NCBI GenBank assembly: GCA_016218105.1
Contig: JACRET010000024.1
Location: 1-37,091, forward strand
DNA length: 37,091 nucleotides
From: Deltaproteobacteria bacterium
GTDB lineage: Bacteria; Desulfobacterota; GWC2-55-46
Direction: 5' to 3'
Below, piece after piece: positions 16,038 through 24,975 of the stretch. Position 1 is the stretch's first letter; the number at the start of each line of letters is the position of its first letter. Position numbers and translations under genes: made by a program. The notes below the pieces were generated by a model that did no database searches, was not told where the DNA came from, and saw nothing but the letters and a program-made list of their open reading frames with translations.

Positions 16038-17557
16038 TCTGTTTCTCCCGCCGGAAGGCTGACTGTAAAACAAGCCCCTGCCCCGGGCCTGGGATCGAGA
16101 GTTATCTCTCCCCCGTAAGTCTTTATTATGGATTGCGATACGAAAAGTCCGAGGCCGGTGCCCTTGCCCACGTCCTTTGTCGTGAAGAAAGGCTCGAATA
16201 TTTTTTTCGCGTCATCTTCACTGATGCCGGAGCCGGTATCCGATATCCTGATGAAAACATACGTTCTATCCGGGGGGGGCGAAAGCTGAGGGTCGTCCCT
16301 GCGCCTCCTCCTGGCGGGCGCTTTCACTTCAAAGCCTGATTCTATGGTTATCGTCTTGTCCCCATCCTGTGCGGAAAGGGCATGCGCGGCATTTAACAAT
16401 ATGTTCATGAGAACCTGCCTGAGCTTTCTTCCGTCTATTAATACTTTCGGCAGTTCTTCTTTTAACATAAACCGTTTTTCTATTCCGTTAAAATCTTTAT
16501 GCGCCCCCAGGGTCGAAAGCGTCTCTTCAATAATCACGTTGATATCCACAGGCTCGGCGGAAGCCTTCGGGGGCCTGGATATCTCAAGGAACTCCCGTAT
16601 TATGAAGTCGATCCTCTCCACCTCTTTTACTGTCCGCTCTAATATTTCCTTCTCCTCGTCCTTATCCGAGCCGCCCCTGAACAGTATGTCCAGGTAGCCG
16701 TGAACCGCCCCGAGAGGATTACCGACCTCATGCGCTATCCCGGCGGCTAGCCTTCCGACTACCGCCAAAGTGGATGAGCGAAGGACCTGTTCCTGCGCGG
16801 TTGTGAGTTCCTTATTCACCCTCTCAAGGCTCATTATCTCCGATTCAAGCCTTTCAGCCATCGTGTTAAATGATGACGCGAGGCTTCCCACCTCGTTATC
16901 CGCCTGTATTACGGCCCTTTCGCTCAAACCCCCGGAGGCGATGCGCGTAGCGGTCTGCTCCAGCTTGCGTATCGGGTTTACGATCGACTTTGAGAGAAAG
17001 TAAATGCCAAAACCTATGATAACGAGCGAGTCGAGGAGCGCGTAGAGGAGGAGAAACTTCCTGATGCCAGCGATGTCTTGATTGATCCCTGCTAACGAAA
17101 CGGTAAACCTTATCGCCCCTGCCCCGCCCCTGCCAGGAGCGCCGAGCGGGGCCGAAATATATAAAGCCTTTCCCGGGTCCAGGAGCCATCCGCCGCCGAT
17201 CCTGGTTACTTTTATGTCACCCTCGAAGTAGATTACGTCTGAGCCCTCATCAACCAGCCTGCCTCCTGAAACGAGGGCCTCTCCGGCGGGGTCTGTGACC
17301 GTATAATCGCTTATGCCCGATTCCTTAAGGGCCGCTGAGGCGTACTTTACAAGGGCAAGCGGGTCAGCCGAAGCGCCGGGCATCCCCGCGGCCGCACGGA
17401 TGATCCTCGCTATGCTTACAGACTCGCTCACCTTCCAGTTGACGGCGCTCCTCTCGACTATGCTTATGCTTAAAAGACCGATAAGGCCTATCCCGGCGAG
17501 TGTCGTCAGCACTATCCCCGCCGTAAGCTGAAAACGTATGCCGATACCGGGCTTCAT
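16034..17557 (-). CDS. pilS: PilS-like membrane sensor histidine kinase
   Basis: A 507-residue kinase predicted to phosphorylate the adjacent response regulator. Order of parts: transmembrane helix about 9-31, periplasmic domain about 32-165, second helix about 168-188, HAMP about 189-240, coiled coil, HisKA with His276 in GIAHEVGNP, then HATPase: N box LRQVLMNILLNAAHAL, G1 ISDTGSGI, F box FEPFFTTK, G2 GKGTGLGL. A basic and Pro-rich insertion (ARRRRRDDPQLSPPP) sits between N and G1. The ATG at 17557 follows the pilD stop by four bases. Unlike Pseudomonas PilS with six helices, it has two, so it may sense a periplasmic signal. The symbol rests on context. Confidence 0.85.
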   Translation of the reverse strand: MKPGIGIRFQLTAGIVLTTLAGIGLIGLLSISIVERSAVNWKVSESVSIARIIRAAAGMPGASADPLALVKYASAALKESGISDYTVTDPAGEALVSGGRLVDEGSDVIYFEGDIKVTRIGGGWLLDPGKALYISAPLGAPGRGGAGAIRFTVSLAGINQDIAGIRKFLLLYALLDSLVIIGFGIYFLSKSIVNPIRKLEQTATRIASGGLSERAVIQADNEVGSLASSFNTMAERLESEIMSLERVNKELTTAQEQVLRSSTLAVVGRLAAGIAHEVGNPLGAVHGYLDILFRGGSDKDEEKEILERTVKEVERIDFIIREFLEISRPPKASAEPVDINVIIEETLSTLGAHKDFNGIEKRFMLKEELPKVLIDGRKLRQVLMNILLNAAHALSAQDGDKTITIESGFEVKAPARRRRRDDPQLSPPPDRTYVFIRISDTGSGISEDDAKKIFEPFFTTKDVGKGTGLGLFVSQSIIKTYGGEITLDPRPGAGACFTVSLPAGETE

Positions 17558-17561
17558 CACT

Positions 17562-18335
17562 CTATACCCCTGTAGCGCGTATGATATACCAGTTGATAAG
17601 CGCGTCGCCAAAGAACAGATGAACTAATGCTCCGCAGGCAAGGAAAGGCCCGAACGGTATGGGAAACCTCGATCCCTTTCCGGCAAACAGAATATAGCCC
17701 ATGCCTATAAAGGCGCCCATAAATGAGCCTAAAAGAAGGGTTACTATGACCCCCTTCCATCCGAGAAAAGCCCCTATCATTGCGAGGAGCTTTATGTCGC
17801 CTCCGCCCATGCCTTCGGTTTTGGCAAGGAGGAGATAGGCGGCGGCGATACCGAAGAGTGTCCCTCCGCCGAGTAAGATGCCTATCAGAGAATCGATTAT
17901 CCCGACAGGGAGGAAATAAGACAAAAGAAGGCCGATTATCACGCCCGGAAGGCTTATCACATCGGGGATGATCTGATATTTAAGGTCTATGAATGTCACT
18001 ACCACGAGGGCCGAAAGAAAGGCAAAGTATATGAATAACGCAGGGGTTATCTGGTACTTGAGAAAAAGCAGCGCCGCAAGCGCCCCGGTGAGCGCCTCTA
18101 CAAGCGGATACTTGACGGAGAGCGGGGTTTTGCACGAGGCGCACCGCCCCCGGAGGATTACATATCCGAATATCGGGACATTATAATAGAAAGGGATGCT
18201 GGTGCCGCAAGATGGACAGCGTGACGGCGGTGAAACAACTGAGATACCTAGAGGGATGCGATAGATGCAAACATTCAAAAAACTCCCGACAACAGCCCCG
18301 AAGATAAAGGGCAGGATTATCAGCATATCGGCCAT
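17562..18335 (-). CDS. pilD: Prepilin peptidase / N-methyltransferase
   Basis: This inner-membrane aspartic protease cuts prepilin leaders after Gly and methylates the new N-terminus. It has about 257 residues. The cytoplasmic loop carries the CPSC and CASC zinc pairs. Catalytic Asp residues are in FIDLKYQIIPD and GMGGGDIKLLA, both conserved. At least seven hydrophobic helices follow. The ATG at 18335 (MADMLIILPF) is favoured over the TTG at 18359; neither has a strong SD. It is the first gene of pilD-pilS-pilR and serves the four prepilins encoded just downstream. The wide gap before it holds a dispersed repeat. Confidence 0.95.
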   Translation of the reverse strand: MADMLIILPFIFGAVVGSFLNVCIYRIPLGISVVSPPSRCPSCGTSIPFYYNVPIFGYVILRGRCASCKTPLSVKYPLVEALTGALAALLFLKYQITPALFIYFAFLSALVVVTFIDLKYQIIPDVISLPGVIIGLLLSYFLPVGIIDSLIGILLGGGTLFGIAAAYLLLAKTEGMGGGDIKLLAMIGAFLGWKGVIVTLLLGSFMGAFIGMGYILFAGKGSRFPIPFGPFLACGALVHLFFGDALINWYIIRATGV

Positions 18336-18443
18336 TAATTGTAAGTTATCTAATATCAACTATCGGTTACCGGCTCATCATACGGATTTCCCTGTCTTTT
18401 GCCTTTAAAGATAACCGTTAACGGATGACTGTCTTAACTGACA

Positions 18444-18506
18444 GGATGTTGAGAAAGCCCATCCCCATCCATGGATCGCACGGCAGGGTGTCTTTCAACG
18501 ACCCAC
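18444..18506 (-). repeat. Dispersed repeat, copy B (degenerate)
   Basis: On the minus strand it carries a weak hairpin (GGGT with ACCC), then CACCCTGCC, ATCCATGGAT (18467-18476) and CTTTCTCAACATCC (18444-18457). These match copy A at 7811-7870 in order, but the spacer between the last two blocks is 9 bases instead of 3. It lies between the HEPN gene and pilD. A 5-bp hairpin (18429-18444) follows. Confidence 0.6.
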
Positions 18507-18928
18507 TAAAGCGTGTCCGGAAGATAGCTCTTCCGTTTCTTCTCTACTATCGCGATTATCTCAGAGGCCTGCTTGACCGCGTCCTTCGAGTCTTTCTCTG
18601 TGATCACATCGGCAGGTATCCCGCCGGGAAGCGCATCAGGAAACCTTGCGGTCTTGTAATAGATATCCAGGCTCGTCGAAGTACCGACAAAGCCCCTGAA
18701 CTCCTCTTCATACGTGATCGCGCGGTCAAGGAGATCCACAACAGACCGTGTCTCCCTCGTGTCTTCCCTGTTCATGAAGAGGAAGGCTCGAAGCGATTTG
18801 GCGGCGCTTTGCTGTGCCCAGAAGCAGGCGGGGGCATAAAAGCCGCCTTGCTGATTCCATTCCGAGGCCTTTAGGTCGTATTCGGCCTGTCTGAGCCATC
18901 TGTCAGCTTCTTTAGTCAGCATTTCCAT
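18506..18928 (-). CDS. Orphan HEPN-domain protein
   Basis: A 140-residue all-helical protein. It matches the HEPN fold: WLRQAEYDLKASEW, then GGFYAPACFWAQQSAAKSLRAFL, where the paired Trp/Gln/Ala helix is typical, then a helix near YEEEFR. The Rx4-6H catalytic motif of toxic HEPN RNases is not seen, so a non-catalytic HEPN (nucleotide or partner binding) is likelier. The ATG at 18928 has GGAGG 6 bases upstream. HEPN proteins often pair with a MNT nucleotidyltransferase; none is adjacent here. It follows argJ by 66 bases and may be the end of that unit. Function is unknown. Confidence 0.75.
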   Translation of the reverse strand: MEMLTKEADRWLRQAEYDLKASEWNQQGGFYAPACFWAQQSAAKSLRAFLFMNREDTRETRSVVDLLDRAITYEEEFRGFVGTSTSLDIYYKTARFPDALPGGIPADVITEKDSKDAVKQASEIIAIVEKKRKSYLPDTL

Positions 18929-18994
18929 TGAGACCTCCAAAAAAACAGTTGCCGGACTATTACGGATATTCGTTATCAGGTTACAGAGAACCTC

Positions 18995-20212
18995 TTAAGT
19001 CCTGTAAGCCGAATTTATCTTTACGTATTCGTAAGAGAGATCCGTCGTCCAAAGCCTGGTCGAATGTTTTCCGATATTAAGCTCTATCTTCACCTTTACG
19101 TCGTGTGTCTTAAGCGCCTTAGCGGCCCTGTCTTCATTGCCGGTATCAAGGCCGTTTTTGACCACGGGAACGCCGTTAAAGGATATCGAGACCTTTTCCT
19201 CTTTGATTTTTATCCCTGCCCTGCCAAGCGCAGCCAGTATCCTGCCCCAGTTAGGGTCTCCGCCGAAAAATGCTGTCTTTACAAGCTGCGACTCAGCTAC
19301 CGTCCTGGCCCCTCTCTTTGCCTCTTGAAGAGAGGCGGCGCCGGTCAAGTCAATTTCTATAAACCTCGTAGCCCCTTCCCCGTCCCTGACTATCATGTGG
19401 GCGAGCTTTAAGGAAACATCATTTAATATCCTGGAGAAGGCGGCGAACTCCGGGGTGTTTGCCTTTATTTCAGCCCCGTTGCATGCGCCGTTGGCGAATA
19501 TCATGGCGGTGTCGTTTGTGGAGGCGTCGTTATCGACGATGATGCTGTTGAAAGACGCGTCTATAGCGGTTTTAAGGGCTTTATTGAGGGCTGGCGATTT
19601 GATATTGGCGTCCGTCATGAAGTAAGAAAGGAGTGTCGCCATATTGGGGCAAATCATTCCTGCGCCTTTTGCCATGCCCGCTATCGTCACGGTCTTTCCG
19701 TTTATCCGCGCCCTGGCGACGGCCTTTTTTGGATAGGCGTCGGTCGTCATGATGGCTTCAGTCGCGCTGTGAAGGCCATTATTATCGAGGTTCTTCAAGA
19801 GCTCCGGGATAGCCTTCTCTACCTTCTCGACCGGAAGAGGCACCCCGATCACACCGGTAGACGAGACGAGTATTTCGCCCGTTTTAAGTCCCAGAGACTT
19901 TTCAACGGCCGAGGTCATCCGCTTTGCGGCAAGGAGGCCGTTCGTGCCAGTGCAGGCGTTGGCGTTGCCGCTGTTTACGATTACCCCTCTCGTAACGCCT
20001 TTTTTTACGCGGATTATGTCAATAAGCACTGGGGCCGCCTTGACCTTGTTGGCGGTAAAGACGGCGGCGCACTCAGCCGGGGTATCGCTTAATATCAGAG
20101 CGAGGTCTTTACGCCCCGTCTTTTTTATCCCGCAGGAAATACCCGAGGCCTTAAAGCCGGGTACTTTAAAATTCTTAACTGGCGCTACCGTGGGAACTTC
20201 GTTTTTTGCCAT
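18995..20212 (-). CDS. argJ: Bifunctional glutamate N-acetyltransferase / ornithine acetyltransferase
   Basis: ArgJ moves the acetyl group from N-acetylornithine to glutamate, recycling it in arginine synthesis; many versions also use acetyl-CoA. The 405-residue precursor has the oxyanion-hole segment VSSTGVIG (117-124) and the self-cleavage site at Thr193 in MATLLSYFMTD, where the alpha and beta chains separate. The C-terminus ends in the expected YVKINSAYRT. It follows secA by 45 bases. argF and argG lie more than 14 kb away, so arginine genes are scattered on the window. Confidence 0.96.
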   Translation of the reverse strand: MAKNEVPTVAPVKNFKVPGFKASGISCGIKKTGRKDLALILSDTPAECAAVFTANKVKAAPVLIDIIRVKKGVTRGVIVNSGNANACTGTNGLLAAKRMTSAVEKSLGLKTGEILVSSTGVIGVPLPVEKVEKAIPELLKNLDNNGLHSATEAIMTTDAYPKKAVARARINGKTVTIAGMAKGAGMICPNMATLLSYFMTDANIKSPALNKALKTAIDASFNSIIVDNDASTNDTAMIFANGACNGAEIKANTPEFAAFSRILNDVSLKLAHMIVRDGEGATRFIEIDLTGAASLQEAKRGARTVAESQLVKTAFFGGDPNWGRILAALGRAGIKIKEEKVSISFNGVPVVKNGLDTGNEDRAAKALKTHDVKVKIELNIGKHSTRLWTTDLSYEYVKINSAYRT

Positions 20213-20257
20213 CTCTACCGTTCTTTGATTCCTTTCCCGGGCTGAATATAAGGCTGT

Positions 20258-22954
20258 TTACTTGTCCCCGCAGCATCTCTTGTATTTAAGGCCGCTGCCG
20301 CACGGGCACGGGTCGTTCCTTCCGATTTTGTCGCCGTGGCGGGTCACAGGGGCTTCCTTCTTTTCCTCTTCAGGCTCATCCTCGCCCCGGCTGTACGTAA
20401 CCTTCTGGGGCTTTTGCTGAATCTTCGGCTGAGGGGCCGGCTCTTCTTCCTCTCTCCTTATCTGAACCTTGTAGAGCCTCTCCGTCACCTCTGCTTTGAG
20501 CCTGAATATCATCTCGACAAAGAGGTCGAAGCCTTCCTTCTTATACTCTTGCAGCGGGTTTTTCTGTCCGTAGCCGCGAAGCCCGATCCCGCCCTTCAGA
20601 TGGTCCATCGAAAGGAGATGGTCTTTCCAGAGGGTATCGAGCGTATGGAGCATAATCACCTTCTCGAAGGAGGCGAACGGCTCATCTCCGACAAGCGCGA
20701 CCTTTTCGTTATACGCCTTGCAGATATTGTCTGTTATGAACTTCGCGAGGGCTTCCCTTCCCACGGAATCAAGTTCTTTTGCCTCGACCGGAACCCCGAA
20801 CTGCTTGTGGACGCCGTCAACGACGGATTTCAAATCCCAGTCTTCCTGATGCGCCTTCTCTTCTATGTGCGTATTTACCACGTCTTCGACGACCTCAAGT
20901 GTAAACTCCTTCACCATGTCGCGAAGCCCGGTCTGCGAGAGTATCTGTCTTCTATATCCGTAGACGACCTCTCTCTGCTGGTTCATGACATCATCATATT
21001 CAAGGAGGTGCTTCCTTATGTCGAAGTTGTGCGCCTCGACCTTTTTCTGGGCGTTCTCTATCGCCCTCGAAACGAGGCCGTGCTCGATCGGGACGTCCTC
21101 GTCCATTCCGATCTTGCCCATTATGCCGGCGATCCTGTCGCTTCCGAATATCCTTAAGAGATCGTCTTCAAGCGAAAGATAGAATCTCGATGAACCGGGG
21201 TCTCCCTGACGTCCGGCGCGGCCTCGAAGCTGGTTGTCTATGCGCCTCGACTCGTGCCGCTCGGTGCCGATTATGTGAAGGCCCCCAAGGGCCAGAACCT
21301 TGTTCTTTTCCTCTTCGCAAAGCACCCTTGCCCGTTCAAGCGCGGTATGGTAATCCTCTGTTGAATCATCCTTGCCGGCGCGCGCGGCGGCCAGGTACTC
21401 GGCGTTTCCGCCAAGGAGGATGTCCGTACCCCTTCCCGCCATGTTGGTGGATATGGTCACAGCCTTAAGCCTCCCGGCCTGCGCGACTATCTCGGCTTCG
21501 CGCTCATGCTGCTTGGCGTTTAAAACATGATGGGCTACGCCGTGGTTTTTTAAAAGGATCGAAAGCTTTTCGGAATCGTCGATGGATATGGTGCCGACAA
21601 GGACGGGCCTGCCTTTTTTGTTCCACTCATCTATTTCCTTGACTACCGCCCTGAACTTCTCTTTCTTTGACTTGTAAACGAGGTCAGTGTTGTCCCCCCT
21701 GGCAAGCGGCTTGTTGGGAGGGATGATCATGACCTCAAGGTTATATATGGAATGGAACTCCGCGGCCTCGGTGTCGGCTGTGCCTGTCATGCCCGCGAGC
21801 TTTTCATACATCCTGAAATAATTCTGGAACGTAATGGTGGCGAGGGTCTGGTTCTCGTTCTCTATCTTTACCTGCTCCTTCGCCTCTACAGCCTGATGGA
21901 GACCGTCGCTCCAGCGCCTTCCGGACATGAGCCTTCCGGTAAACTCGTCAACTATTATTACCTGATTGTCCTTTACGACATAGTCTATATCCTTGTGAAA
22001 CAGCACGTGCGCCCTGAGGGCCTGGTTCACATGGTGCAGGGTCTCGATATTTTCAGGGTCATACAGGTTACCGATCTGAAGAAGCTCTTCAACCTTTACT
22101 ACGCCGTCGTCGGTAAGGAGCACCTGTTTGGCCTTCTCATCTACGGTGTAATGAAGCTCTTTCTTAAGCCCCGGCATTATGCGGTCTATCGTGTAGTACT
22201 TGTCGGTGGAATCCTCCGTGGGGCCTGAGATGATAAGCGGTGTTCTGGCCTCGTCGATAAGGATGGAGTCTACTTCGTCCACTATCGCGAAGTTAAGGTC
22301 TCTCTGGACATACTCCTCCAGCGAGAACTTCATGTTGTCCCTTAAATAATCGAAGCCGAACTCGTTGTTGGTCCCGTAGGTGATGTCGGCCATGTAGGCC
22401 TCTTTCCTTGATACGGGCCTGAGGTGCACGAAACTTCCGCCGTCCTTGAAACTGGTATCATAGATGAAGCTCGCCTCATGCTGGATAACGCCTACGGTAA
22501 GCCCCAGCGCGTTGTAGAGCGCGCCCATCCAATGGCTGTCGCGCTTGGCGAGGTAATCGTTTACGGTTACGAGATGAGAGCCTTTGCCTGAAAGCGCGTT
22601 CAGGTACAGCGGCAAAGTGGCGACAAGCGTCTTGCCTTCGCCCGTCTTCATCTCGGAGATTTTACCCTCGTGCAGGACAATGCCACCCATGAGCTGGACG
22701 TCGAAGTGGCGCATCTTGAGCCTGCGCCAGGAGACTTCCCTTGCAGCCGCGAAAGCCTCCGGGAGGATGTCGTCAAGGCTCTTTCCGCCCTTTACGTCTT
22801 CCTTTAACTTCCGCGTAAGGTCCTTAAAGCCCTCGTCGCTGATGGACTTCATCTTCGGCTCAAGGGAGTTTATCTGCTCGACTATCGGAAGGAGCCTCTT
22901 GACCTCCCTTTCGTTTTTGCTGCCGAATACTTTTTTAAGCAGGCTATTTAGCAT
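20258..22954 (-). CDS. secA: Preprotein translocase ATPase SecA
   Basis: SecA is the motor that pushes unfolded preproteins through SecYEG. The 898-residue protein contains the first nucleotide site [17 protein letters not shown], the DEAD-type [20 protein letters not shown], the second-domain [18 protein letters not shown], and a C-terminal zinc-binding SEC-C tail [13 protein letters not shown] that contacts SecB and lipids. Length is usual. SD GGTGAG precedes the ATG. Its own promoter (23038-23065) and the upstream terminator after the M23 gene mark a new transcript that may continue into argJ. Confidence 0.98.
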   Translation of the reverse strand: MLNSLLKKVFGSKNEREVKRLLPIVEQINSLEPKMKSISDEGFKDLTRKLKEDVKGGKSLDDILPEAFAAAREVSWRRLKMRHFDVQLMGGIVLHEGKISEMKTGEGKTLVATLPLYLNALSGKGSHLVTVNDYLAKRDSHWMGALYNALGLTVGVIQHEASFIYDTSFKDGGSFVHLRPVSRKEAYMADITYGTNNEFGFDYLRDNMKFSLEEYVQRDLNFAIVDEVDSILIDEARTPLIISGPTEDSTDKYYTIDRIMPGLKKELHYTVDEKAKQVLLTDDGVVKVEELLQIGNLYDPENIETLHHVNQALRAHVLFHKDIDYVVKDNQVIIVDEFTGRLMSGRRWSDGLHQAVEAKEQVKIENENQTLATITFQNYFRMYEKLAGMTGTADTEAAEFHSIYNLEVMIIPPNKPLARGDNTDLVYKSKKEKFRAVVKEIDEWNKKGRPVLVGTISIDDSEKLSILLKNHGVAHHVLNAKQHEREAEIVAQAGRLKAVTISTNMAGRGTDILLGGNAEYLAAARAGKDDSTEDYHTALERARVLCEEEKNKVLALGGLHIIGTERHESRRIDNQLRGRAGRQGDPGSSRFYLSLEDDLLRIFGSDRIAGIMGKIGMDEDVPIEHGLVSRAIENAQKKVEAHNFDIRKHLLEYDDVMNQQREVVYGYRRQILSQTGLRDMVKEFTLEVVEDVVNTHIEEKAHQEDWDLKSVVDGVHKQFGVPVEAKELDSVGREALAKFITDNICKAYNEKVALVGDEPFASFEKVIMLHTLDTLWKDHLLSMDHLKGGIGLRGYGQKNPLQEYKKEGFDLFVEMIFRLKAEVTERLYKVQIRREEEEPAPQPKIQQKPQKVTYSRGEDEPEEEKKEAPVTRHGDKIGRNDPCPCGSGLKYKRCCGDK

Positions 22955-23037
22955 ATCTCACCGATCAGGATAATAATCCTTTACCTGTATATATTTTTCA
23001 GAATAGGAATTATGATACAACTTATCATACTAGCACA

Positions 23038-23065
23038 ATTATACAAACATTTCCATACGGCGCAA
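23038..23065 (-). promoter_or_regulatory. Probable sigma-70 promoter of secA
   Basis: On the minus strand TATAAT (23038-23043) is a perfect -10. TTGCGC (23060-23065), 16 bases upstream, is a fair -35. It lies about 84 bases before the secA ATG and downstream of a terminator, as expected for a new transcript. Confidence 0.55.
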
Positions 23066-23104
23066 AATTCTTTTTTGCCGCCCGTAATATTTTCTTCTCA
23101 CGAA

Positions 23105-23141
23105 TAAAAAAGCCCTCGCCGGCGGACGCTACGGCAGGGGC
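23105..23141 (-). terminator. Rho-independent terminator after the M23 peptidase gene
   Basis: A 10-bp stem with one mismatch (23112-23121 with 23132-23141), then a T-run on the minus strand. It lies 30 bases after the M23 stop codon. Confidence 0.8.
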
Positions 23142-23170
23142 AGATGGATTTATCAAATAAAATTCGGCTG

Positions 23171-24079
23171 CTAATTTAGGATATACTTTGCCGGGTTTAC
23201 AGCTACGCCGTTGAGCGATATCTCGTAATGGAGATGCGGCCCGGTTGAATGGCCCGTATTGCCCATAAGCGCTATCTTAGTCCCCCTCTTTACCTTCTCT
23301 CCGACCTTTACCATGACCTCGGAGAGGTGTCCGTACGAGGTCTTGAAACCGAACCCGTGGAACAGGGTGACCTTCTTACCCAATCCTTTATCCTTCACGA
23401 CCTCGACCACTATCCCGTCCGCCGGGGCCACGACCGTGGTGCCTATCCTGTTTGCTATATCCAATCCCTTGTGCACCTGCACTGCGCCGGTGAAGGGGGA
23501 AAGCCTCTCCCCGTAATTGGAAGTCACCCACCCGCGGGCAGGCCATATCGAAGGGGTTGCCGCCAGGAACGAAGACCTCTTCAGAAGAAATTCATGGAGC
23601 TCGGAGAAGCTTGCCTCCTGCGCCTTGACGGTTTCGGTAAGCCTGGTCAACTCCCCTTTTATGTTCTCCTTAAGCGCGGCGGTCTTTCCGGCTGTAGAGT
23701 TTATCCCCGCGTCTTCTTCCGGCCCGCCCATGCCCATGACCTGGTCAGGGGACGCGCCTTTAGGGTTAGTGAGATTCGCCATCTTGCGGAGCTTAATATC
23801 GAATATGTTGAGCCTGGCGATCTGAGCCTCAATCTCCCTGATCTTGGCGCCAAAACCTTCAAGCTCGCTCTTCTGGTCGGCGTTCTCTTTCTTTAGACTG
23901 AACAGCTCGGCCTTTTCACGCTTTATCCTGGCGTAATCCATGATTATAAACGAAAATATCACGATGGAAAGAAGGGCGAATACACCCGCGCCCTTAAGAA
24001 GACTTATGGGGATTCTAAGCTGCCTCGTCTTGGAAGCGTCATTGGTTAGAATAAAAAAGGTAAGGAAACGTCTGTCCAA
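23171..24079 (-). CDS. Membrane-anchored M23 metallopeptidase
   Basis: A 302-residue protein with a cytoplasmic N-terminus, one transmembrane helix (about 29-48), a coiled coil (about 50-95) and a C-terminal LytM/M23 domain (about 180-302). Zinc ligands are present: His203 and Asp207 in HKGLDIAN, and His284 in GPHLHYEI, with His251 and His282 as catalytic residues. It is thus probably an active murein endopeptidase, not an EnvC/NlpD-type dead activator. The TTG start at 24079 is preceded by GGAG and no ATG fits before the helix. A terminator follows. Its placement before secA is common in deltaproteobacterial genomes (from memory). Whether it serves growth, division or envelope passage of a machine is open. 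Confidence 0.9.
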   Translation of the reverse strand: MDRRFLTFFILTNDASKTRQLRIPISLLKGAGVFALLSIVIFSFIIMDYARIKREKAELFSLKKENADQKSELEGFGAKIREIEAQIARLNIFDIKLRKMANLTNPKGASPDQVMGMGGPEEDAGINSTAGKTAALKENIKGELTRLTETVKAQEASFSELHEFLLKRSSFLAATPSIWPARGWVTSNYGERLSPFTGAVQVHKGLDIANRIGTTVVAPADGIVVEVVKDKGLGKKVTLFHGFGFKTSYGHLSEVMVKVGEKVKRGTKIALMGNTGHSTGPHLHYEISLNGVAVNPAKYILN

Positions 24080-24268
24080 CTACGGCTCTCCACTTCTACA
24101 GGTTCCGAATCAGGTAACTACTTGAATTAATTACAGTACTTTAAGCCGGGATTTTGAACTGCCGTAAGGAACGGCGCGGTGAGTCCATGTAAAGGGATAA
24201 AACCCTTACAGCTTTTTGGTGGATGCAAATTTTTAACATACATTCTTATCGGTTGTCAAGCTTGAAAC

Positions 24269-24296
24269 TGTACAAAAAAAGCTGCGCCTGGCAGGC
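24269..24296 (-). terminator. Possible terminator after the Crp/Fnr gene
   Basis: A 5-bp GC stem (24286-24290 with 24292-24296) is followed after five bases by seven T on the minus strand (24274-24280). The loop is very short and the T-run is offset, so this is weak. Confidence 0.35.
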
Positions 24297-24967
24297 TACG
24301 GATAAAGGAGTATCCTGTCCTTTTCTATCTTTATGTAGCCTTCCTGCGTCATTTTCTTCAAGGCCCTGCTTACGACCTCGCGTGAAGAGCCTATCATGGC
24401 CGCAAGCTGCTCGTGCGTAGGCCTCTCAATAGCAATCACCTTCTCCTCGCCAGTAGCTGTTTTCGCCATGCCGATAAGGGTATGGGCGATCCTGCCGCAA
24501 ACGTCTAAAAGGGCGAGACCGCCGATCTTTCTAGTTGCTTCGCGGAGCCTCCCCGTAAGATAGGCGAAAAACCTCATGTAGACCTTGTGGTGCCTTGAGA
24601 GGTAATCGAGGAAGGCGGTCTTGCCGACGACCAGGCATTCAAGCCCTGTCACTGCCTCGACGTTGGCGGATCTCGGCTTGTCGTCTATGATCGACATCTC
24701 GCCGAACATATCCCCTTCCTTAAGGATGGCAAGCACTATTTCCCTGCCCTCCTCGCCGTAAAGAGTCACCTTCACCTTGCCGGAGATTATAAAAAATACC
24801 GCGTCACCGCTCTCGCCTTCGATTATGATCTGGCTTGCCTCGGGCCATGACCTTATCTCACCCCGGGATATGATGTCCTTGAGGTAAAAGTCCTCCAGGC
24901 CGCTGAAGAGCGGGTTTTTAGATAACAGCTCTTCCATCCTTATGCTGCCTTCCTTCTTCTCGTCCAT
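24296..24967 (-). CDS. Crp/Fnr-family transcription regulator
   Basis: A 223-residue regulator with an N-terminal cyclic nucleotide-binding domain (about 15-135) and a C-terminal winged HTH. The phosphate-binding cassette reads GEMSIIDDKPRSANVEA, with the Gly-Glu and Arg-Ser contacts that bind cAMP in E. coli CRP, so a cyclic nucleotide ligand is plausible. No Cys cluster for Fe-S as in FNR is seen. The recognition helix is GSSREVVSRALKKM in the Crp pattern. It starts 8 bases after tldE, with AAAGGAG before the ATG. Target genes are unknown. Confidence 0.93.
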   Translation of the reverse strand: MDEKKEGSIRMEELLSKNPLFSGLEDFYLKDIISRGEIRSWPEASQIIIEGESGDAVFFIISGKVKVTLYGEEGREIVLAILKEGDMFGEMSIIDDKPRSANVEAVTGLECLVVGKTAFLDYLSRHHKVYMRFFAYLTGRLREATRKIGGLALLDVCGRIAHTLIGMAKTATGEEKVIAIERPTHEQLAAMIGSSREVVSRALKKMTQEGYIKIEKDRILLYP

Positions 24968-24975
24968 ATTCTCCT

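Noticed and set aside
17562-18359. TTG start at 18359 for the prepilin peptidase
   Set aside because: The extra eight residues do not match the family start; the ATG at 18335 gives the usual short N-terminus before helix 1.
24080-24295. Cyclic di-GMP (GEMM) riboswitch in the leader of the M23 gene
   Set aside because: The gap contains short hairpins, but the conserved GEMM core and tetraloop receptor were not found.
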